Part shown: positions 59,758-64,000 of the stretch, piece by piece
How positions within the stretch are numbered: position 1 is the first letter of the stretch
Layout: each line of letters opens with the position of its first letter
NCBI RefSeq assembly: GCF_900129485.1
Contig: NZ_FQVW01000006.1
Location: forward strand, 25,746 to 89,745
DNA from: Ornithinibacillus halophilus
Lineage (GTDB): Bacteria > Bacillota > Bacilli > Bacillales > Amphibacillaceae
Direction: 5' to 3'
Length of the DNA stretch: 64,000 bases
Notes under the pieces: model-generated
What the model saw: only the letters and a program-made list of their open reading frames with translations
Databases searched by the model: none
What the model was told of the DNA's origin: nothing
Translations under genes and position numbers: made by a program

Positions 59758-60906
59758 TCAACTCCTGTTTTTATTTGATAATAGGCTATCATTATGTTCT
59801 CCAACATCAGGTGGGTGGTTTCTCAATGTTACTGGTGTTCTCGAAAATTTTAGTGGGCTACCAATCATCTTTATTAATCCTGCAGTTGGATGTTCGGTTT
59901 CTAAAAACATATTCCGGGCGATTAATTGTGGGTCTTGTGTTACTTCTTCTAGATTTTGGATTGGTCCACATGGAATATTATTTTCTTGACATTTCTCTTG
60001 CCAATATTGAGTTGTTTTTGTTGTAAAAACTTCCTGTAAAAGTGGAACGAGAATATCTCTATTTGTCACACGGTCGGGATTAGTCTTAAACCTATCATCT
60101 TCACTATATTGGGATTTTCCTAAAATAGTACATAATGCTTTAAATTGATTGTCATTTCCAACGGCAATCACCATTTCTCCGTCCATCGTTTGAAAGGTTT
60201 GGTACGGAACGATGTTTGCATGGTGGTTACCAAGGCGCACTGGAATTTTTTCTGACATTAAATAATTGCTACCAATGTTAATAAGTGCACTTACTGCTGA
60301 GTCATATAGGGAAATATCGAGCTTTTGTCCTTTGCCGGATTGTGTTCGTTCTAATAAGGCTCCTTGTATGCCAATGCATGCATACAAACCTGTCAAAATG
60401 TCGGTAATGGCAACACCTAGCTTTTGTGGTCCAGACTCCTCCGTTCCGGTAATGCTCATTAATCCACTCATAGCTTGGATTATAAAATCATATCCCGGAT
60501 AGTCTTTGTATGGTCCAGTCTCTCCAAATCCCGTGATGGAACAGTATACTAGTTCCGGATTAATTTTGGAGAGTGTTTCGTAATCTAGCCCGAATTTTTC
60601 CATTGAACCTGTTTTGAAATTATGAACTATTACGTCGCTCTCTTTAACCAAATCTTTGATCGTCTCAATACCTTCATCTGTTTTGAGGTTTACGGTAATG
60701 CTCTTTTTATTGCGATTGGCACAGAGGTAATAAGCGCTCACACCGTTTTGAAAAGGTGGTCCCCATTTTCTCGTATCGTCACTGCCTCCAGGTGCTTCCA
60801 CTTTAATTACTTCAGCACCAAGGTCACCCATGATCATCGTGCAATACGGACCTGCTAAAACTCTCGACAAATCCAATACGCGAATATTTTCTAACGCTCC
60901 TGTCAC
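59758..60906 (-). CDS. CaiB/BaiF CoA-transferase, candidate succinyl-CoA:glutarate CoA-transferase
   Basis: A 382-aa class III CoA-transferase. It opens LENIRVLDLSRVLAGPYCTM and has catalytic Asp140 in YPGYDFIIQAMSGLM. The segment NYLMSEKIPVRLGNHHANI...VPYQTFQTMDG, and EHPTAGLI near the end, strongly resemble human SUGCT (C7orf10), which loads glutarate from succinyl-CoA. GTG 60906 follows AAGGAG by 7 nt. It heads the minus-strand operon and ends against the acyl-CoA dehydrogenase start. Confidence 0.88.
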   Translation of the reverse strand: MTGALENIRVLDLSRVLAGPYCTMIMGDLGAEVIKVEAPGGSDDTRKWGPPFQNGVSAYYLCANRNKKSITVNLKTDEGIETIKDLVKESDVIVHNFKTGSMEKFGLDYETLSKINPELVYCSITGFGETGPYKDYPGYDFIIQAMSGLMSITGTEESGPQKLGVAITDILTGLYACIGIQGALLERTQSGKGQKLDISLYDSAVSALINIGSNYLMSEKIPVRLGNHHANIVPYQTFQTMDGEMVIAVGNDNQFKALCTILGKSQYSEDDRFKTNPDRVTNRDILVPLLQEVFTTKTTQYWQEKCQENNIPCGPIQNLEEVTQDPQLIARNMFLETEHPTAGLIKMIGSPLKFSRTPVTLRNHPPDVGEHNDSLLSNKNRS

Positions 60907-60935
60907 TGCTTCACTCCTTTCTATAAGTTGGTAAT

Positions 60936-60953
60936 GTTGCCACGGAATGCAAC
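60936..60953 (-). promoter_or_regulatory. Inverted repeat upstream of the CoA-transferase
   Basis: GTTGC (60936-60940) and GCAAC (60949-60953) flank CACGGAAT, about 30 bp before the start codon. Palindromes of this size at the promoter suit an IclR-type operator, though the sequence differs from the one at 49888-49912. Confidence 0.35.
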
Positions 60954-61002
60954 TTTTATTTAATTAATTTTATTGGGTGGGTTCCTCCTTTAGAAAAGTA
61001 TT

Positions 61003-61064
61003 AAAAAAGCCAGCTCAAAAAGACTATGTAGCTATAGCTGATAGTCAAGTTGAACTGGCTTTTT
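61003..61064. terminator. Long bidirectional hairpin upstream of the glutarate operon
   Basis: AAAAAGCCAG pairs with CTGGCTTTTT at the outside, TCAA with TTGA, GACTAT with ATAGTC, and the tip holds the palindrome AGCTATAGCT. No plus-strand gene precedes it. On the minus strand it lies between mreBH and the CoA-transferase. Confidence 0.7.
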
Positions 61065-61237
61065 GCTTGTTGGGACAATCCTGGTTTGGGACTGTAAACA
61101 AGATAGGCAGTACGATTCTAATTTGATTGGTCATGGGGCAGAGACGTGGCGTTCGTCTTTACATGACTCATTACATACTAGTTTAATATATTCTGAAAAA
61201 TAAGTAAACAGTATAGAAGTAATATACTGATGGATTT

Positions 61238-61497
61238 TCTCGATGCCCGAAGAGGTTGAAGGAAAGGAGCTACGGTAATCGATAAGGTGTCTCGATGCCC
61301 GAAGAGGTTGAAGGAAAGGATCTATGGTAATCGATAAGCTGTCTCGATGCCCGAAGAGGTTGAAGGAAAGGAGCTCTGGTAATCGAAAAGCTGTCTCGAT
61401 GCCCGAAGAGGTTGAAGGAAAGGATCTATGGTAATCGATAAGGCGTCTCGATGCCCGAAGAGGTTGAGGGAGAGGATCTATGGTAATCGATAAACTA
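61238..61497. repeat. Tandem array: five 52-bp units, each a potential hairpin
   Basis: Units start at 61238, 61290, 61342, 61394 and 61446 with an exact 52-bp period. Each runs TCTCGATGCCC, GAAGAGGTTGAAGGAAAGG, then GGTAATCGATAAG, with small differences; the last unit is the most diverged. TCGATGCCC near the start and GGTAATCGA near the end are imperfect inverted repeats. The period is not a multiple of 3, and no ORF crosses it. The 60907-61575 gap holds this array, the hairpin at 61003 and nothing coding. Confidence 0.92.
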
Positions 61498-61549
61498 ATT
61501 CAATACCCATTAGGATATCAAAAATTGATGAGACTAAGCCAAATAAAAA

Positions 61550-61577
61550 AAGAGCAGGGGCAATAGCCCGTGCTCTT
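61550..61577 (-). terminator. Terminator of mreBH
   Basis: AAGAGCAGGGGC (61550-61561) pairs with GCCCGTGCTCTT (61566-61577) with one mismatch, loop AATA; on the minus strand it is followed by a T run. It overlaps the mreBH stop codon. Confidence 0.85.
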
Positions 61578-62583
61578 ACTTCACTGCTTTTTCTAGTTTT
61601 GAGATCATTTTTAAAGCTTTTCCAGTACCGATTGCTACAGATTCTAATGGATTTGGAGCTAGGTGTACTGGTACAGATAATTCATGGGCTAACCATTCTT
61701 TCATACCGTGTAATAGTGAGCCACCGCCAGTAATTACAATTCCGTGGTCGACAATATCTCCACTTAATTCTGGTGGACAGTTTTCTAATGTAACACGGAT
61801 AGCTTGTAAAATTTGTTCCAATGATTCTCTTAATGATTCGTAAACTTCTTTTGAGGAAATCGAAATGGTATTTGGTAATCCAGTAACCATGTCGCGTCCA
61901 CGTATTTCCATTGTTTCTCCTTTATGGTTTGGATGGGCATACCCGATTTCCATTTTAATATTTTCAGCAGTACGTTCACCGATAAGAATATTATATTTTT
62001 TACGGATGTATTGAATAATTTCATCGTCCATTCTGTCTCCACCAACTCTAACAGAGCTTGAAGAAACAACCCCACCTAATGAAATAATACCGATTTCTGC
62101 TGTTCCTCCGCCGATATCAACAATGACATTGGCAATTGGCTCATCAACTGGTAGGTCTGCTCCAATAGCGGCAGCAACAGGTTCCTCAATTAGATGAACA
62201 GTTTTAGCACCATAGCTTGTAATTGCATTATGAATTGCGCGCCGTTCCACAGATGTACTTCCTGTCGGTGTACACACAACAACATTAGGCTTTCTCATGG
62301 ATAGCCCTTGTTTTTTACTTACTTTTTTCAAGAATGCTTTAAGCATTTGCGCTGTAATATCATAATCGGCAATAACCCCATCTTTTAATGGACGTATTGG
62401 AATGATATTGCGAGGTGTTTTACCAACCATCTCTTTTGCTTCTGTACCAACAGCAACAACCTGTTTAGTATTCACATCAATCGCTACAACAGATGGTTCG
62501 TTTAAAACAATTCCTTTATTTTTTGAATATATTAAGATATTCGCAGTACCTAGGTCAATTCCTATCTCTGCAGTTGAAAACAT
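61576..62583 (-). CDS. mreBH: Rod-shape-determining protein MreBH
   Basis: A 335-aa bacterial actin, the same length as B. subtilis MreBH. Motifs: [25 protein letters not shown] (phosphate 1), [50 protein letters not shown] (phosphate 2), and [14 protein letters not shown] (adenosine). It forms membrane-bound filaments that steer lateral wall synthesis. ATG 62583 has GGAGG 8 nt upstream; the TTG at 62598 is part of the leader. It stands alone, away from mreCD, as expected for MreBH; Mbl is the alternative. Confidence 0.88.
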   Translation of the reverse strand: MFSTAEIGIDLGTANILIYSKNKGIVLNEPSVVAIDVNTKQVVAVGTEAKEMVGKTPRNIIPIRPLKDGVIADYDITAQMLKAFLKKVSKKQGLSMRKPNVVVCTPTGSTSVERRAIHNAITSYGAKTVHLIEEPVAAAIGADLPVDEPIANVIVDIGGGTAEIGIISLGGVVSSSSVRVGGDRMDDEIIQYIRKKYNILIGERTAENIKMEIGYAHPNHKGETMEIRGRDMVTGLPNTISISSKEVYESLRESLEQILQAIRVTLENCPPELSGDIVDHGIVITGGGSLLHGMKEWLAHELSVPVHLAPNPLESVAIGTGKALKMISKLEKAVK

Positions 62584-62621
62584 AATAAGTTCCTCCAATG
62601 ATGACAGTATATATTCATGTA

Positions 62622-62632
62622 ATGATAATCAT
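62622..62632. promoter_or_regulatory. Fur-box-core palindrome near mreBH
   Basis: ATGATAATCAT is a palindrome equal to the centre of the Fur consensus. It lies 39 bp upstream of mreBH. The outer bases do not match, so Fur control is doubtful. Confidence 0.3.
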
Positions 62633-62633
62633 A

Positions 62634-62740
62634 AGGACCGGATATTCCATTATTTAATCCATTTATTGGACATTCTTCAATTATTATGGACAAATACCAA
62701 AAAAACATGATTTTTAATTGTTCCTGATGTCCTAACTAAA
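62634..62740. repeat. Intergenic repeat, GGAC family (copy 4, degenerate)
   Basis: CCGGATATTCCATTATTTAAT, ATTGGACATTCTTC, TTATGGACAAATACC and TTGTTCCTGATGTCCTAAC recall the other GGAC/GTTCC elements in the window, with weaker agreement. Non-coding. Confidence 0.3.
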
Positions 62741-62828
62741 ACTATGACTAATATATAAAATAGAATATATTGTATAAGAAGACAAGTAACATTTTGATTA
62801 CAAGATGGTTCTTTTGTAATAATCTCAC

Positions 62829-62839
62829 ATGATAATCAT
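62829..62839. promoter_or_regulatory. Second Fur-box-core palindrome between mreBH and plsC
   Basis: A second exact ATGATAATCAT, 207 bp from the first and 155 bp before plsC. Confidence 0.3.
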
Positions 62840-62938
62840 CTGAAATGAGTTAGGATAGCGAATAGTAGTGTGACATTTATTACAAAATTTCTTCATATAG
62901 ATTATGGACTAGATTTATAAAATTGATGCATTTGCTGC

Positions 62939-62966
62939 TTGAACATCACCCATAAACGGGTATAAT
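62939..62966 (+). promoter_or_regulatory. SigA promoter of plsC
   Basis: TTGAAC (-35, 62939-62944), 16-bp spacer, TATAAT (-10, 62961-62966), 27 bp before the start codon. Confidence 0.7.
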
Positions 62967-62993
62967 TTATATTGTACTAATAGGGGGAGTTCG

Positions 62994-63758
62994 ATGATTT
63001 TTACATTATGGATTTATTTATATGCTGGGTTATTAGTAATTGGTAGTTGGTTTTCCTTGCAAAGGGCCAAGAAACTATCTAATCAACCAATGACTGCTGA
63101 TATAAAGGAACAAATTTTTAATACACCGAAACGAGTTTCACAAAAGGTTATTGAACGTACTGGAACAAAGGTAGAGGTAACGGGGCAAGAGAAAGTGCCT
63201 GATGGAGCTGTTTTATATGTAGCGAATCATCAGGGGCTATTTGATATTCTAGCATTTTTAGGATATCTAGGTAGACCAGTTGGTTTTATTGCAAAAAAAG
63301 AGATTAACAAGTTGCCTATTATAAGGACTTGGATGGGAATCATTTATTGTGTATTTATTGATCGTGCAGATCGTAGACAATCGATGAAAGCCATCAACCA
63401 AGGGATTGAGAATCTTAAGAATGGTCACTCAATGGTTATTTTTCCAGAAGGCACAAGAAGTCGAGGCCGCACGTTAAATGAATTTAAGCCAGGAAGCCTT
63501 CGTTTAGCTACTAAAGCTGGTGTTTCCATTGTACCGGTTGCAATTGATGGTACCTACCAGATGTTAGAAGAAGGTGGAGGACGGGTGAAAGGTTCTACGA
63601 TAAACATTACTATCCACAATCCTATTCGTCCAGAAGAATATAAAGAACTAAAAAGTGCAGAGTTGGCTGAAAGAATCCAGTCCGTAATCCAACAGTCATT
63701 GGATGGAGAAAATGCTCAGAAGGAACAACAAGAAGAAGTATTCATAGGGAGTCATTAA
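62994..63758 (+). CDS. plsC: 1-acyl-sn-glycerol-3-phosphate acyltransferase
   Basis: A 254-aa membrane-associated acyltransferase that makes phosphatidic acid. An N-terminal membrane helix (IFTLWIYLYAGLLVIGSWFSL) precedes the catalytic NHQGLFD (NHxxxxD) and the substrate motif FPEGTRSRG, with VPVAIDGTY later. GGGGGAG lies before ATG 62994. Monocistronic with its own promoter and terminator. Confidence 0.93.
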   Translation: MIFTLWIYLYAGLLVIGSWFSLQRAKKLSNQPMTADIKEQIFNTPKRVSQKVIERTGTKVEVTGQEKVPDGAVLYVANHQGLFDILAFLGYLGRPVGFIAKKEINKLPIIRTWMGIIYCVFIDRADRRQSMKAINQGIENLKNGHSMVIFPEGTRSRGRTLNEFKPGSLRLATKAGVSIVPVAIDGTYQMLEEGGGRVKGSTINITIHNPIRPEEYKELKSAELAERIQSVIQQSLDGENAQKEQQEEVFIGSH

Positions 63759-63785
63759 AAGGACAGCAATTTAGTTGTCCTTTTT
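63757..63785 (+). terminator. Terminator after plsC
   Basis: AAAAGGACA (63757-63765) pairs with TGTCCTTTT (63776-63784), then T. It touches the last base pairs of the gene end. Confidence 0.85.
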
Positions 63786-63804
63786 ACATAGCAAAGAAAT
63801 GAAT

Positions 63805-64000
63805 AAAATTCGGAGATGTCTAGCTCCGAGCGCCTGCGACTAGCGAAGGAACTACATAGAATTACTCCTCTGGCCTTTGTGCCGAGTAATCGCAAAAAAA
63901 CTACGTGGCGAAACTTCATTGCTTTTGTGCCGAGTAACCGCAGGCACAGGCACAAGACTTCCTTCGCCTCCGTACGATAAAGAAGACTTGCCGATTGGTG
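63805..64000. repeat. Intergenic repeat with TTTTGTGCCGAGTAAC core (copies 2 and 3, runs off the window)
   Basis: After GATGTCTAGCTCCGAGCGCC, two tandem-like copies follow: ACTACATAGAATTACTCC with CTTTGTGCCGAGTAATCGC, then ACTACGTGGCGAAACTTC with CTTTTGTGCCGAGTAACCGC. The same words are at 37850-37935, and GATGTCTAGCTCC recurs in part at about 18023-18036. G+C is higher than in neighbouring gaps. It continues beyond the window. Confidence 0.65.

Noticed and set aside
61238..61497. CRISPR array
   Set aside because: The whole 52-bp unit is repeated with no unique spacers, and no cas genes are near.
63755..63955. 66-aa minus-strand ORF with doubled LRLLGTKA
   Set aside because: It is the translation of the interspersed repeat (TTTTGTGCCGAGTAAC copies), has no ribosome site, and opposes the plsC terminator.

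Overview
The window comes from a low-G+C Gram-positive bacterium of the family Bacillaceae (the style suggests an Oceanobacillus/Virgibacillus/Bacillus-like genus; the sequence alone does not fix the genus). Shine-Dalgarno sites are strong (AAGGAGG type), TTG and GTG starts are frequent, and most operons end in clear hairpin + T-tract terminators. The left part follows the Bacillus subtilis order yerA-yerB-yerC-pcrB-pcrA-ligA-yerH(camS)...opuE/putP-gatCAB-dgkB-rlmCD.

Layout. 1-9017: adenine-deaminase-like yerA (cut by the window edge), yerB, yerC, then the pcrB-pcrA-ligA-camS operon. 9222-14464: proline use (P5C dehydrogenase with a cre-like site; Na+/proline symporter with a 40-aa accessory ORF), split by a TPR/HTH regulator followed at once by a 48-aa secreted pre-peptide, which looks like an RRNPP quorum-sensing pair. 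14750-20571: gatCAB, dgkB, rlmCD. 20572-22080: accessory patch with a transposon-like non-coding element, a Phd/YefM antitoxin and a frameshifted RelE/ParE toxin. 22146-43635: mostly housekeeping or poorly known genes (oligopeptidase B-like, Dus, CPA1 antiporter, short tyrosine recombinase, YojN/YojO MoxR-VWA pair, amidase, GGDEF-EAL protein, RluA, P1 peptidase, TlpA-like thioredoxin, ABC-F). 44054-46852: C45-like hydrolase, EamA transporter, an unknown protein.

46893-60906 is a catabolic island. kynU-kynB-kynA (minus strand) takes tryptophan to anthranilate. Divergent from it is a plus-strand run: aminotransferase, ThDP enzyme, aldehyde dehydrogenase, lysine 6-dehydrogenase, IclR regulator, DUF3870. 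Convergent to that is a minus-strand run: CaiB/BaiF CoA-transferase resembling succinyl-CoA:glutarate CoA-transferase, a glutaryl-CoA-dehydrogenase-like acyl-CoA dehydrogenase, and a GabD-like semialdehyde dehydrogenase. Together they spell a full candidate route: lysine -> aminoadipate semialdehyde -> 2-aminoadipate -> 2-oxoadipate -> glutarate semialdehyde -> glutarate -> glutaryl-CoA -> crotonyl-CoA. A ThDP decarboxylase plus a CoA-transferase would stand in for the usual 2-oxoadipate dehydrogenase complex. This is the strongest candidate for a little-described system here.

60907-64000: a gene-free stretch with five exact-period 52-bp repeats, then mreBH, plsC and the start of an interspersed repeat. 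No rRNA, tRNA, riboswitch or CRISPR array was recognised.
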